DNA of 64,000 nucleotides from Buxus sempervirens. Its lineage: Eukaryota > Streptophyta > Magnoliopsida > Buxales > Buxaceae. Where the stretch lies: NCBI GenBank assembly GCA_947561395.2, contig OX387186.1, forward strand, positions 50,177,220-50,241,219, written 5' to 3'. How positions within the stretch are numbered: position 1 is the stretch's first letter; each line of letters opens with the position of its first letter. The position numbers and the translations under genes are program-made. This document shows, piece by piece, positions 1-11,173 of the stretch. The notes under the pieces are model-generated. The model ran no database searches and was not told the DNA's origin. It was given only the letters and a program-made list of their open reading frames with translations.

Positions 1-26
1 ACCTTTCTGTAGAAGAAGGCCTCTTC

Positions 27-265
27 TATGTGTGTGAAAACCCTTCCTCTACTCAAAGTACCTCGAGACTCCCCCTAGCCGTAAAACGTGAAGGCGGGAT
101 CTAGGGGAAACGAGACTGAGGATTGATCCTAGTATTAGAATCTTGTTGGAATAAGCCTTGTGATTCTATGAAAACCGTTTCATATTCAAAGTACCCCAAG
201 ATTATCTTGAAGAACCGTTATACGGGGAGAGAGAACTAAGGGAAACGATAATGGAACGGAACCCT
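27..265. repeat. Diverged tandem duplication at the left edge
   Basis: Two stretches of about 120-150 bp resemble each other. Each has a 'TCTATG' followed by 'GAAAAC', then 'TCAAAGTACC', and ends near 'GGGAAACGA'. No coding capacity was seen. It may be part of the LTR or retroelement described to the right, which would then start outside the window. No boundary could be set. Confidence 0.35.
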
Positions 266-1539
266 AGGTTGTTTTAGAACCCCATTTGATTGATATGAAT
301 GCATACTATATGTTGTTATATTGTTGAAGAATGGATTTTTACACATGCACACATAGCACTTTTTTGTCGGATTCAGCTTATATTTCGGATTTATTGCATT
401 CATTGTGATAGATCTGGAATAAATAGCCCCAAACAATTCTGGAATATTTCTTGTTGGTTTTCAACATGATTTCAAGCAAGTTTTGCTGATTATTGATGGC
501 CTCTAGGCCCAACCTCTCGGTTTTGGGCATTTTTGCTCACTTTTGGGGTTTTTGGCATATCCTTTCCAATCGGAGAGGATGGTGAGCCAAACTTGTGCCC
601 CATTTCTTCCTAGAGGCTCTTAAATATCTTTTGAAAGTGATTTTGATTCATCTTGCACGGATTCCACACTTTAGCACTATTTTGAGTTGATTTTCTTTAA
701 AAAGGTTTAACTTGACAGCAACTGTACCCCAACTTCGGACACTCGTAACTTCATCATCCGGATGAATTTTAGAGTGATTCCAGAGCCATGGGAAAGGTGA
801 GTCTAGTTTTCCTTTGGGAGTCTAGTTTCAAATCCAATTGGTTTCATAATTTTTTGACTCCATTTGTGTCATGGGTAACAGATTTACTCGGAACTGCTCA
901 ACAGCACTTTTTTGGGCAAACCTGTGATCCTCGGGGCTTGTTCGGGAGATCACCCAAGGTACATCCGAATGAATTTTTGTATGAGGCTAGTTTCATTTGA
1001 AAGATGGCCATACAGACTAAAAGTCAAACCCTGAGGGGGTCAAAAAATTGACTTTTTGATTCAAGTGAATTTGGCCATCAAACTTCATCTCATTAAAAAG
1101 AGCATTTTGACACGGTTCCAACGCAACTGAGTTTGCTGGAATCGAAGTCCGGATGAGAAAGTTATGAACCAGTCAAATTTTTGGGGAGCGAAAAGTTGAC
1201 TTTTTGCTCGACCGCTAATTCAACTGCCCAAATTGGCCCCAATGGATAGAGGGTTCCGAGCCGATTCCAACAACACTAAGTTTGCTGAAATCGGACGCCA
1301 GACGAAGAAGTTATGGGCAGTTGAAGTTTCAAGAAAACTGCCCATGTGGCAAAAAGGCAGCAGAAAGAAGAATGAACCAATAAAATAAATGTGTTTGTTA
1401 ATATATTAGATATTTTAATAAAATTTTAAATAAAGGAATCTCGTTTTATAATAAAATATTATAAAAAAATCAGATCAAAATCTTACCAAAAATCAAATTG
1501 AATAATGGTTTGAAATCCAAACATTTTAAAAACGTGCTC

Positions 1540-1726
1540 GCCCGTATTTCAAATACGGGCAAGCTTATAGAAGAGGACGCACGTCACTGTACGGCAGGAC
1601 ACGCGTCCCGTACGTACGATTCAACGAGATTTGGAAATGTGCGTTTTTCGCCCGCATTTGAAATACGGGCAAGGCATGCAAGCATTTGAAGTACGGGCAA
1701 GGCATGCCCGCATTTCAAATACGGGC
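1540..1726. repeat. Cluster of palindromes upstream of the LTR TATA box
   Basis: Near-perfect 21-bp palindromes with arms GCCCGTATTT / AAATACGGGC occur at 1540-1560, 1650-1670 (one arm GCCCGCATTT) and 1706-1726. A half copy lies at 1681-1698. The last ends 14 bp before the TATA box at 1741. They could form hairpins or bind a dimeric factor. Confidence 0.8.
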
Positions 1727-2682
1727 ACAACTTTTTTGCCTATAAATAGAGAGGCCAGCCCCCCATTCGAACAGGGCAGCCCCCTTTGGCCGACCCCCCT
1801 CTTCTTCCTTGTGTTTTCCACACCCAAACCATGTCTCCACTCTGTCAACACCAACCCTAATGACTATATTGCCCCTAAACCTTGCCTAAACCTTTCTTTT
1901 TCACCCTTTGAGTATAAGAAACCCAGTGAACCCCTGTTCAAACCAATTCGTGAAATCAACAGGAGCGTGGAAGCGCTGCCCAAAATCTTCCCACTGTCCC
2001 CACTTTTCATCTCTCTCAATCCAGAATAAGAAAACCCCTTTTCAAGCCCACTTTTGGGAAATCAACGGGAGTGCGGAAGCGCTGCCGAAATCACACGGAG
2101 AACCAACACTTCTCAGAAACAAGAAGGTAATAGTAAAATTGTATTTCTGGTAATGTAATATTCAACATATCTTAAACTTGACTTTATTTTTTAATTCCCT
2201 TTATCTACTATTTGTTTTATTATGTATCTCTCACTTGTTTGCTCTTATTAACCACGGCATTGAGTCTCCCATGGTGAAGGTACCCAACTAAAAGGCGAAA
2301 TGAGAGTTCTATTGAGGATTTAACAAAGAAACAGTTACTTAAAATAACATATCTTTAATTCTTGTAAAATGATATGCTTAATGTACAAATCATCCTCTCC
2401 TCAACTTCATCCTCTCATGGGTAAGTATGGGTCTTTGAGATCGTGACTTTGGCAAAGACAATGAAGGAAGCTTTAGTATCTCTTTTAGTTCTCCTTCAAA
2501 GAAAGGCCACGTGAAGAATAAAAGAAAGAAAAGGTGGAAAGTGGAGGAAGAAGATGATCAAGAAAAGGGCATTTAAGTTGCTGTGAAGACACTGGGAACG
2601 CCAGTAGAAGTCGCCGGAGCCACCAAGAAGGCAGCCAAACCAATCCCGGTCGAAATCGGCTCAAAATTGTAAAATCGAGCAA

Positions 2683-2792
2683 AGCCTGTATTTACAGTAC
2701 GGTATGGGCGTGCCCGTATTCACTATACGGGCAGGCCTGAACCATATTACATTTACGGGCAAGGCCAACCCGTAAAGAAAATACGGGCACAT
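2683..2792. repeat. Second palindrome cluster in LTR copy 1
   Basis: The same arm sequence (CCCGTATT / ATACGGGC) recurs here, with the clearest palindrome at 2712-2732 and further degenerate pairs at about 2683-2701 and 2769-2788. Solo LTR 2 also has a second palindrome site downstream of its TATA box. Confidence 0.7.
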
Positions 2793-3518
2793 TTGAAATG
2801 GACTTTTTGGATCCGGTTGGACCCCGAATCCGACCCGAACCATCTCTAACCGATCCTATAAGGCTATTTGGGCTATTTGTAGCCCATTAATAGACCATGG
2901 GCCTGGATAGGCCCACCAAGACTCCCCTGGGACCACTTAAGTGGCCCGCCTTAGACCGGCCCAAATCGGGCCCGTTTTCAACAAACGAGCCCAAGGCCAC
3001 TTGATCCCCGGCTAATGGGTTAAATCCAAGCCCACTAAGCCCTTGATATGTGTAAATAATTAAACTAGATAAATTAACCAAAAGGGTTACCCAATGACCC
3101 TACTGGGCCAAAGCCCAACCTTGACAACCTACAGGTCTTCCAACGAGACCCGTGCTCGACTTATCTCACCTAAATAAAAAAGATAAAATGAAATAAAAAG
3201 GGGCCCACACCTCCAGAGGACCCCGCCAGACCAAAAAGGTACATGCTAGTCTAGGAAGGGTGAAAATTGACTCAAAAACCAGGGAGACCCGAGGGACCTG
3301 TCAGACCGATGGGGCAGGCCGGGGTGTCTTCGAACTTCCCCGGACGTAACCGAGGACTTAACTAGAACTCTGAAAAGCCGTAAACAAGACTTAGACCAGG
3401 ATACGGCAATCACCGTGTCTGCCTGCACCTCTCAGGCAGTGGCGACTCCGAAAGTCCCGAGGCACGCACAAACTCACGTGCGCCCCGTGTGCGATCTAGG
3501 TGTTTTTAGGTGCGCACA

Positions 3519-4900
3519 CTAAGCAATCCCAATAACTATTGACATCACTCGCAATTCCCCAGAAATGTTGAAGCGGAATCGATCATAACCCAACAAACAT
3601 GTAGCAAATCCTAAACCAAAAACTATAAATAGAACAGAATAGAAATAAATCAAAAACTCACAATGGAGAAACACAAACCCTGGAAAAAATATTCAAACAT
3701 CTCCTTGAAAATCTGCAAGCAACTTGAAGTACTATCACAGGTAAAAGAGAGATGGAAGATAGAGGAATCTATTTGATATCATTTCTACATTCTAAGAAAT
3801 GGAAAATAATCCTTACTTGGAAGTCAATCTTCTCAACTGGCGCAACACAAACCAAGAACGGGAACAAATGTAGCAAGTCAACTGAAGAAAAGCATTTGTA
3901 TCGAATGGAATAGGGGAAAAACCATACCGTGAAGTCTGAACAAGGTAAACTGGTGAAATTTGAGCAGAGTAAATTGCAATCGATTCGTTCATAACAGAAG
4001 GAGGAAGACATAACGGAAGAAGGTGAGCAGTTCTCCATCCGCCCGTTACGGAACGGGTAATAACCCGCACAATGATTGAAGAGGAAGAATGGATTGAAGA
4101 AGAAGAAGAAGAATGGGTTCTGTTGGTTTGCAAAGAAGAAGAAAGGGTTTAATGAAAAAACGTTGCCTTTTTTTCTAAGGAAAAAAAAACAGACCACAAC
4201 CATTATTACCTGATAACTTGTTTGAACCAATATAAAATTACTTATTGCCTTTTGTTTTCAATCAATGCGAAGATGAAGGGGTTTAATGAAAAACGTTGCC
4301 TTTTTTTTTTCTAATGAAAAAAACGTTTTGTTTTCAAGGAGAAGAATGGGTTTCAACCCTTGGAAGTAATCCACCCTTTTTTAATGAGAAAACGTTTTGT
4401 TTTCACCCTTTTTAGACCATAAGGAATATTACCCGATAACTTGTTTGAACCAATATAAAATTACTTATTGCCTTTTGTTTGCAACCAATGCAACTTGAAG
4501 TACTATCACAGGGAAAAGAGAGGGGGAAGACCAAAGAAAATGTTGTTTTTTGTTTGCAATCAATGCAATCAATATTGTTTTTTTTTTTTTTAAATTCCCT
4601 AATTAGGGACGACCAAAGAAAGACCAATCCACTTTTATAAGTAGTAAGATAAGATAGGATATGATATTCCAATTTGGAATTTATGTTGTTTCAATCTGCA
4701 TTCTCTCTCTGTTCTTTTATCTTCTGAAACCATGATTTGTATCCAAGCCTGATATTATTTCTCCTTTATCTTTGGTGAGAGGAAATCAGAACATAATAGC
4801 TCATGCTTTCAGTGCAACATGTAAATCAGCTACTGCTGTGAATCGTGCAACATGAATAGTAAAATTGGGAAGAAGAAGAAGAACATGCAGATTTTTTAAG
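3519..4900. other. Intergenic DNA with (GAA)n runs and local duplications
   Basis: No supportable gene. A (GAA)n-rich patch lies at about 4080-4145. The 23-bp block starting 'AACTTGAAGTACTATCAC' at 3720 recurs at 4492. Poly-T/poly-A tracts near 4170, 4300 and 4570 create long but meaningless frames on the minus strand. Confidence 0.6.
4205..4491. repeat. Direct repeat of about 63 bp, spacing 223 bp
   Basis: The block at 4205-4267, beginning 'ATTACCTGATAACTTG' and ending 'CAATCAATGC', recurs at 4428-4491 with only a few substitutions. The intervening DNA also contains two similar 'AACGTTTTGTTTTC' pieces, so this is a local duplication rather than two TE termini. Confidence 0.7.
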
Positions 4901-6055
4901 TGGTTTGGCAACGTGCCTACATCCACTGTGTATGGCAAAAATTCCACTCAAAAACTTCAATTAGGGTTTACAATGTGATATAATACGAACCCGAAACCCG
5001 ATATGAGCCACTATTTCCAACAACTACATTCTTAAGCTGCATTCCCCAGTCCTGATTATTGAATTAACATTCTATTCAATTTATTTTACATCTATATAAA
5101 ATTTATCTGATTGATCAGGCATGTTAAGAAACAAGAAACCCCATTTTATCAAGCTCTTTTTCTGCCTGCACCAGTATATTTGCAGGAGCTACAACTGTTT
5201 TGCATAAAAATATAAGACAATAGAAATGAGCATCGACACATGCATGATTTCTATGGTGGCAATTTCAGATAACTGCAGCAAATCTTAAATGAACAGTAGG
5301 ATTTATAGGCTTGAATGTACCCATAGCCACATTGTTCATAGAGTCCAGAACTTTAAGTTTCCTGGCTTTCACATAATTCAGAAAGGACAACACAAATAAT
5401 TCTCAAATAACAAATTTTTAGTATAAAGAACTTCAATGATTATGAGGTTGGAAATTGGTTCCGCATGTTCTAAGTATACAGCTATTCAGCCTTCCAGATT
5501 ATAGATATAAAAGAAAGGATTAGAAGCAAAAGGATTTTCCATGTTCAAAGTTGTCGAAAGTTTCATTTTTCCCATCAAGAAAAATACTGTTTAACAACAA
5601 AATGAACCAAATTAGAAGGAGATTCTGAGAAATTTACCTCAACTTCAACTCCCATCTGGATCCAATCCAGGCTCTCATCAAATTTTAGACAGAGTGAGGT
5701 TACAAAAATTCAAGGTCCTGGTGCTCCTTAATTTTTGGACTTGCATAAGGATCTGATTAGGATGCTACATGTTTAAGAAAAAAGAACTGCAGATTTAAAA
5801 GATGACAATGTGATTTTGGTACAAGTTGTAAGGCCATAGTGCCTATTCAAATTCTGAATGATGAGTGCATCTAGAATTTATGTGGGATGAGAGCAACTCA
5901 GAAACATGAAAAACAATGGAGAAAGAATAAACAAGTATTTCTCTTGGTGATAGCATTCTAGAATTCCTCCACCCCAAGAACATTCTCTTGGACTATGTAT
6001 CTCATCTGGTGCAGCAACGCATTGAGAACTCTAACACAATCCATCTCTGACCAAA
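4901..6055. other. Non-coding interval, nothing recognised
   Basis: AT-rich sequence with no long frame, tRNA-like fold or recognisable TE terminus. The part nearest 6056 should include the 3' UTR of the minus-strand gene that ends there. Confidence 0.5.
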
Positions 6056-6643
6056 TCAAGATGCCATTGATAGAGTTAACGGTACTTCACTCTCCCGCGA
6101 AGCAAAAGAAGGTAACTCATCATCATTTGAAATGCCTGATGATGCTGAAGTCCTATGATTTTCCTCATCCCTTCCTTGGCTAGAGCTTCTACCCACCACA
6201 ACAGCGGCACCAAACCGAACACGCCGCTCAAAGCTGCCGGAAGACTCCATTGGACAGCCTGTATTTTCAGCCTGATTAGTAGTTGCACCAGGAACATCTG
6301 CAGCCAAAGTTGCAGCTGTTGCAGCTCCTCCTCCCCCTATACTACCACCTCCTCCACCTTTATCTCTTCCTGCACCACCACCACCGACACCATCACCAAC
6401 AGGGGCATGGCCTCCAGCGCCAACACCATGTGCAATGAGTCTATACAAGAATGTTATAAACCAAAAGAACCATGGAATGGAAACCAGAAGCACCCCTCCA
6501 ACAGCAAACCAGGTTGTAGATTCTGTTTCGGGCAGTGCTATGTACATTAAGAGGAAGGCGCCACCGGAGACTATGGCAATAAAGAAGACAAAAGAGACGA
6601 GCCATACGCAGATGTTGCCCGTCCTTGGATCTGATACTGGCAT
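6056..6643 (-). CDS. Small two-helix membrane protein, function unknown
   Basis: A single uninterrupted frame of 195 residues. Residues about 12-34 (VWLVSFVFFIAIVSGGAFLL) and 43-67 (WFAVGGVLLVSIPWFFWFITFL) are strongly hydrophobic and predict two transmembrane helices. A glycine-rich linker at about 73-110 follows, then a polar tail with a run of serines and acidic residues (RSSSQGRDEENHR, SNDDELPSF). There is no signal-peptide-like stretch before the first helix. The ATG lies in a conserved-looking N-terminus (MPVSDPRTGNICVWL), which I take as the start. The layout is like small uncharacterised plant membrane proteins, but I cannot name the family. It runs in the same direction as ABCF4, about 1 kb downstream of that gene's stop. 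A (GA)n tract in its upstream region reads as CT-rich on its own strand, a common feature of plant 5' regions. Confidence 0.75.
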   Translation of the reverse strand: MPVSDPRTGNICVWLVSFVFFIAIVSGGAFLLMYIALPETESTTWFAVGGVLLVSIPWFFWFITFLYRLIAHGVGAGGHAPVGDGVGGGGAGRDKGGGGGSIGGGGAATAATLAADVPGATTNQAENTGCPMESSGSFERRVRFGAAVVVGRSSSQGRDEENHRTSASSGISNDDELPSFASRESEVPLTLSMAS

Positions 6644-6915
6644 TGATTTTTAACTGGAAGAATCAAAGATGGACGGCGATCTTGCACCGGTGTTGCTTAT
6701 TCTTCTTTTTCTTTTTCATTTGGATCGTATGTACAGCTAGGATTGTGGGGGTGTGTTCGTGACTTGGGCGTGAGGTAAAATGGGTAGGCTTCAGTTGTTG
6801 CAGGAAGCCTGGAATGGATGGAGCTTTTGCAGGGTGGACACATTCAAAGGAGTTCACGTAAATCATGGCTTCATAGTCAAAACAAACCCATATGTCATAA
6901 AAAAACATGTGTGCG

Positions 6916-6916
<1 letters not shown>

Positions 6917-6949
<33 letters not shown>

Positions 6950-6950
6950 G
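6917..6950. repeat. (GA)n microsatellite
   Basis: A 34-bp GA tract with one AAAG interruption, about 275 bp upstream of the minus-strand membrane-protein ATG. On that gene's strand it is a CT tract. Confidence 0.9.
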
Positions 6951-7087
6951 AGTGTGAGGTTACAAGACATTCATGGGTTGGTTGTGGTTGTCATATTACA
7001 AAAAAGGGTTGTGGTCCAAAAAATTTCAGTCCTATATATATGGAACTTATGGAGGTCTTCTTCAATTTGATACGTCGTACCATGTAA

Positions 7088-7654
7088 CCAACCTCGAAAA
7101 AATGGTTGCAACTTACAATTAAACATCAAAGAGGCAGTAAAATATCAGAAATGGGGAATGAGAAACGGTAATGAAGATAAATTGCTGTTTGTATGAATGG
7201 GCCATTGTTCAGGGAAATCCTCAGTAATCCTGCTAATAACGGTTGAGAGGCTCGTCAAAATCTAGGACACAGTGACCCTTATATGACACCTTTGGATGAA
7301 GTATTTGCATCTTCCGTTCGTTTAGTTTCCACTTGGTATCCAGCGTTAGCTTGTCGGACAGCATACAGTAGGGATATGATTCATTTGCCCTGTGATAACT
7401 GGGATCAAGTTAATGAACTCATTTCTTTATATGGGTAAATTTATACCAGTAAGGTGGCAAAAATGAAGCCCTACTGGGTCTGAGTTCCAACATTTCGCAA
7501 CACACAAGAAGCCTCACTACTTACAAGTAGTATACAGACGTTTTAATGCATGTAACTCAAATTGGCTAACTGAATACAAAGGAAAAAAAACTCAGAGAGA
7601 AAAGAAGGTTATTATGTATCTGAAACAATGAATATCCAGCTTTTGAACACTGCA
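7088..7654. other. Interval between the two minus-strand genes
   Basis: No gene seen. The right part (about 7200-7654) lies directly downstream of the ABCF4 stop and most likely holds its 3' UTR. The left part should contain the promoter of the 6056-6643 gene. Confidence 0.45.
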
Positions 7655-9838
7655 TCAATCATCAACCTCTGCTTTGATTTCTCTCTGCAGCTCTTCCTTG
7701 TAATCCTCAAATGTACCTGGGAAAGTTCTCACAGTCCCATTTTCTACTACCCAGATTTGACTCTTCTCTTCATCTTCACAGACACGGGATATCAACCTGG
7801 AATCATGACTGACCAACACAACTCCACCCGTAAACTCATCCAATGCATCAGCCAGTGCATCAATGCTCTGCATGTCCAAATGATTTGTAGGCTCATCCAG
7901 CAGCAGAATATGAGGCTTCGACATGGAAATGGAAGTGAATACAACCCGGGCTTTCTGCCCTCCCGATAATTTTGCAATAGGAGTAAGATGGTTATGGCTA
8001 GGAAGACCAAATTTCCCAAGTTTTGCACGCACAGCCTCCTGTTTGCTAAGTCCTTCTTGATCTGGATGAAGGCGGAGGAGATATTGAACTGGGGTTTCTT
8101 CCATTGTCAAAAGATCCACAAAGTGTTGTGAATATCTTCCAATCCTCAACTTCTGACTCCTCCTTACTTCACCCTCAGTTGGAACCAGATCCCCAGCGAG
8201 TAGGTTCAGCAAAGTCGATTTACCAGCTCCATTAGGACCAACAATTGCTACACGTGTTCCCATATCAATACCCACATCAACATCTGATAGCCTGAAATCC
8301 TCTCGACTTGGATAGCTAAAACTGACTTCAATGAGCTGCAAGAGCGGTGGAGTGAGCTCAGTAGGTTCTGGAAAGTGGAACTCGACACTGTAATCCCTCC
8401 ATTTTTTGGGAGCCTCTGGCAGGGGTTCATCCTCATCAACCTTTCCCTTTGCCTTGCTCTTTGCAGCTTCCTTAGCTGCAGCAAACTTGGCTCGATCCTT
8501 AACCTTCTCTTGCTGAACCCGGTTCCCTGTCCTCTTGGCGGCCTTCACCTGCTTGTCATAAATCTCAAACTTCTTGTTCATCTCTTTGCGGCGCTGCTCA
8601 TACCCACTTTCAAAATCATCAAAATTCCCACGGTAGAACTGAAGCTTTTCATCATGGAGATGAATTATCTCAATACAGACAGTGTTAAGGAAATCTCTAT
8701 CATGTGAGACAACAACAAGAGTTTTTTTCCAGCGACAGAGGTACTCCTCTAACCAAAGAACAGCCCGGAGATCAAGATGGTTGGTGGGTTCATCCAGCAA
8801 TAGAAGGGTTGGTTGCACAAACAGTGCCCTAGCCAATGAAATTCTCATCCTCCACCCACCACTAAACGACCGGGTAGCACGACCCTGCATGTCTTTGGTG
8901 AAACCCAACCCAGCAAGAATCTTTGATGCCTGTGCTTCAGCGGCATCTGACCCCATCAACTGCAACCTCTCATAAAGGTCAGCAAGCTTCTCACCTGCAT
9001 CCCCATTTTTGTTATCATCATCATCCTCTTCCTCAGTAGCCAAGGATGAACTCTGTAAAGCTGCAACCTCTTCTCGGAGCTTGATGAGCTCCTCATTTGC
9101 TGAAACAACTGCTTGTAGAGCAGTCTTGTCATCACCAATAACCTCTTGTTCAACCAAAAGCACATCGATATTCTTAGGCACTGGAATCTTCCTCCAAGCA
9201 AGAAGCTTCAATAGTGTTGACTTTCCCTTCCCATTGGGCCCAATCAAACCATATCTTTTCCCATGAGAAATCCTCAGTGATGCGTTCTTTAGAAGCTCCT
9301 TTCCCCGAGCAGACACAGAAAAATTATCAACAGTAATATCTTTCACATTAGCATCTGCATCATCTTCCCCGTCAAGGACAGCAGCCCGGCTACCAATTAC
9401 CACTGTGAAAGCTTCACGGTCATCCTTCAGAGCCTCCTTCTTGACCTGCTCAGCGGCATAGGTGGCAAGCAGGTCCTTCTTCTCTCTCTTCTTTAACTCT
9501 TTGTCAGATACAGAAATGTCGAGAGGCTTCAAGTCTGGCCTGTGTTGCCGCCTGTTGCCATCATTCTGTTGTTCATCTTTGGAAGCAAATTCATCATCAT
9601 CCTCATCTGAGGGAGGGAGATCAATGCCTTCAGTGTAAGAGGGAAGCTTAGGTGGTGCCTTTGTCTTAGGCTTACTGGTGGTTGAGGAAGATCCCTTCTT
9701 CGGCTTATCAGGTTTCTGGTCCATGCTGGCAAGCATGGCTGACACAGAGAGCTTCTCTTTCTTCCCATCTTTATTGGCATCTTTGATGGGTTTAGCTTTC
9801 ACGGGTATACCTGGCTCCTCAGTTTTCTTCTTTCCCAT
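7655..9838 (-). CDS. ABCF4: ABC transporter F family member 4 (GCN20-like), intact
   Basis: A 727-residue soluble ABC-F ATPase with two nucleotide-binding domains and no membrane segments. The N-terminal 140 residues are lysine-rich and acidic, as in plant ABCF4/GCN20. Domain 1: Walker A GPNGKGKST at 200-208, signature SGGWR at 326-330, Walker B LLLLDEPTNHLD at 345-356. A charged helical linker follows at about 410-470. Domain 2: Walker A GPNGAGKST at 534-542, signature LSGGQ at 624-628, Walker B ILLLDEPTNHLD at 644-655. The length matches Arabidopsis ABCF4 (about 720). The start MGKKKTEE is the family N-terminus. ABC-F proteins of the GCN20 type act on ribosomes; in yeast GCN20 works with GCN1 to activate the eIF2alpha kinase GCN2. 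The coding part has a single exon. A probable 5'-UTR intron and a TATA box are listed separately. Confidence 0.96.
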   Translation of the reverse strand: MGKKKTEEPGIPVKAKPIKDANKDGKKEKLSVSAMLASMDQKPDKPKKGSSSTTSKPKTKAPPKLPSYTEGIDLPPSDEDDDEFASKDEQQNDGNRRQHRPDLKPLDISVSDKELKKREKKDLLATYAAEQVKKEALKDDREAFTVVIGSRAAVLDGEDDADANVKDITVDNFSVSARGKELLKNASLRISHGKRYGLIGPNGKGKSTLLKLLAWRKIPVPKNIDVLLVEQEVIGDDKTALQAVVSANEELIKLREEVAALQSSSLATEEEDDDDNKNGDAGEKLADLYERLQLMGSDAAEAQASKILAGLGFTKDMQGRATRSFSGGWRMRISLARALFVQPTLLLLDEPTNHLDLRAVLWLEEYLCRWKKTLVVVSHDRDFLNTVCIEIIHLHDEKLQFYRGNFDDFESGYEQRRKEMNKKFEIYDKQVKAAKRTGNRVQQEKVKDRAKFAAAKEAAKSKAKGKVDEDEPLPEAPKKWRDYSVEFHFPEPTELTPPLLQLIEVSFSYPSREDFRLSDVDVGIDMGTRVAIVGPNGAGKSTLLNLLAGDLVPTEGEVRRSQKLRIGRYSQHFVDLLTMEETPVQYLLRLHPDQEGLSKQEAVRAKLGKFGLPSHNHLTPIAKLSGGQKARVVFTSISMSKPHILLLDEPTNHLDMQSIDALADALDEFTGGVVLVSHDSRLISRVCEDEEKSQIWVVENGTVRTFPGTFEDYKEELQREIKAEVDD

Positions 9839-9851
9839 TGTGGCAACAGAT

Positions 9852-10657
9852 CTGGTATCAGAACAATCAAATTAATCAACTCAGGCGAGAAGGCACAGTT
9901 TAAAAGTAATTAGACCAAAGGGATTCATAAAAGATCCCAAAAACAAAAGGGAAATGCTTTCTTTCTATCTCTTCCAGACTAATCAGATAACAGTTCAATA
10001 TTAAAATCAGAAGGAAACTGTACACAAAAAAAAATAGAGAGGAAACTTCCGACCCGAAAAAACAAAAAAAGAAATACTCCTTGATAGAGCTGATACATCA
10101 AATAAACAACAGTACATTAAAACAAATTGAAGAAATTCAAGCATCAATAGAACTAAAAAGGCAAAAACAACGAAAAATATTAAATAAAATTAATATGGAG
10201 CAAAAGTCTAAATTAGCATTTTATAATAGGGCTTCAATAGGATTGATATCTGTATTCTCCAATTTCACTCAAATCATAGAGTAACCAAAAACCAAGTTCA
10301 CGGAATTCAAGTTTCAATAGAATTGACTTTAGCAGAAACTTAAAAAATAAAAAAAGAAATTCAAGCCTCAATAGTACTGATACACAGAAAGAGAAAAAAA
10401 TCAAATACAGCCGTCATGGGTGTTGTCCAGTTTCATTTAGATGACCAGAGAGAGAATCATACAAATTTTAGAACAAGCAGATGCCCTAAAACGTAAAAAT
10501 CAAAGCGCACCAAGCATAATCAACCCTAAGAAACAACATTATAAAGATTGCAATCAAAGACGCTTAGCTAAAATAAATTGTATGTGCATGGACAAACCCA
10601 GATCAACTATTCCATGGCGAGATTGGGAGAGAGAGATGGTGGCGTTGGGGTACTTAC
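9852..10657 (-). other. ABCF4: Probable 5'-UTR intron of ABCF4
   Basis: On the minus strand a consensus donor (CTG|GTAAGTA, first intron base 10657) is followed 806 bp later by a good acceptor (GATACCAG|ATC, last intron base 9852). The acceptor is 13 nt before the ABCF4 ATG. The interval between is AT-rich and non-coding. A single leader intron just upstream of the ATG is common in plant housekeeping genes. Inferred from splice signals only. Confidence 0.55.
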
Positions 10658-10720
10658 CAGTTACCAGGATTAGCAGGACGACGAAGACAGCGGCGCCTGT
10701 ATGATACCATCTGCTGGTTA

Positions 10721-10730
10721 CTCTTATAGG
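10721..10730 (-). promoter_or_regulatory. ABCF4: Candidate ABCF4 TATA box
   Basis: Minus-strand CCTATAAGAG. A start 25-35 nt downstream would give a leader exon of about 35-40 nt ending at the splice donor at 10658. The spacing fits, but there is no transcript evidence. Confidence 0.4.
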
Positions 10731-10991
10731 CTCTGTCCTACCAGTTGAGTCTGTCACGATTCGGACCGAACTTGAACTACTTTTAGGCGCAATCCACTTT
10801 TGAAAAGCCCCTAACAGTAGGGCCGGGTCTGGAGTGATCTGACTGCTTAAACATTTGTATGCATTTAACAATTTTATGTAAATTTAAGATTAATTTTATA
10901 ACTACAGCACATTTCTAGTTTTATAATTGTTGCAAGAGTAATTGAGAGATTTACTTCGGGTTCAATCATTCTTCACACAGTAAGATATATA

Positions 10992-11173
10992 TCTATATTA
11001 TTAATAAAGAGAAGATGAGGGAATATTCCCTCTAGATTCTGGACCCCCTTTCTTTTTCTAAAATTTGCACTCCCCAAACAAAATAATCCCCCATTACTTT
11101 AAACTAACTACCTCGGGCTGTTTATCTAAGTTGGCCAACATTTTCTACGCGCGTAGCGCGTGCAGCCCCCTAA
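10992..11173 (+). mobile_element. Mini-Helitron, 182 bp (copy 1)
   Basis: Starts TCTATATTATTAATAAAG, has a GC-rich palindrome CTACGCGCGTAG at 11145-11156 just before the end, and terminates CCCCCTAA. It sits between a host A (10991) and T (11174). A 5' TC, a hairpin 10-15 nt from a 3' CTRR end, and A/T insertion without target duplication are the hallmarks of Helitrons. A second copy with the same length and orientation is at 17619-17798. Non-autonomous; no coding capacity. Confidence 0.8.

Larger units (their letters stand above)
980..3518 (+). mobile_element. LTR of a large Ty3/gypsy-type element (copy 1, left end unresolved)
   Basis: This region is non-coding and shares its layout with the complete solo LTR at 13146-16148. 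Both have a 'GACTTTTTG' block repeated near the left end and a 'GGTTCCAACGCAA' block. Both then have palindromes just before a TATA box (here TATAAATAG at 1741-1749) and a long run of 'GGGCCCA'-rich sequence. Both carry the motif 'GGCAGTGGCGACTC' near the right end and terminate in 'TGCGCACA' (3511-3518). The left terminus was not found, and the candidate flank 'CTAAG' after 3518 has no convincing partner upstream. It is probably a solo or 3' LTR. The lineage (Tat/Ogre-like) is inference from the GTGGCGACTC block, not proven. Confidence 0.6.

Noticed and set aside
1540..1726. Regularly spaced palindromic repeats that look like a CRISPR array
   Set aside because: Spacing is irregular, there are only three units, there are no cas genes, and the setting is a plant LTR.
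3769..4230. 153-codon minus-strand frame rich in Phe and Ser
   Set aside because: Translation of poly-T and (GAA)n tracts; no family resemblance.
7628..9875. Plus-strand frames opposite ABCF4
   Set aside because: Shadow frames of a conserved, fully explained minus-strand gene.
10554..10871. 105-codon minus-strand frame with a hydrophobic stretch, resembling a small membrane protein
   Set aside because: It overlaps the predicted TATA box, leader exon and intron donor of ABCF4. There is no family match, and the ATG context lies upstream of the TATA.
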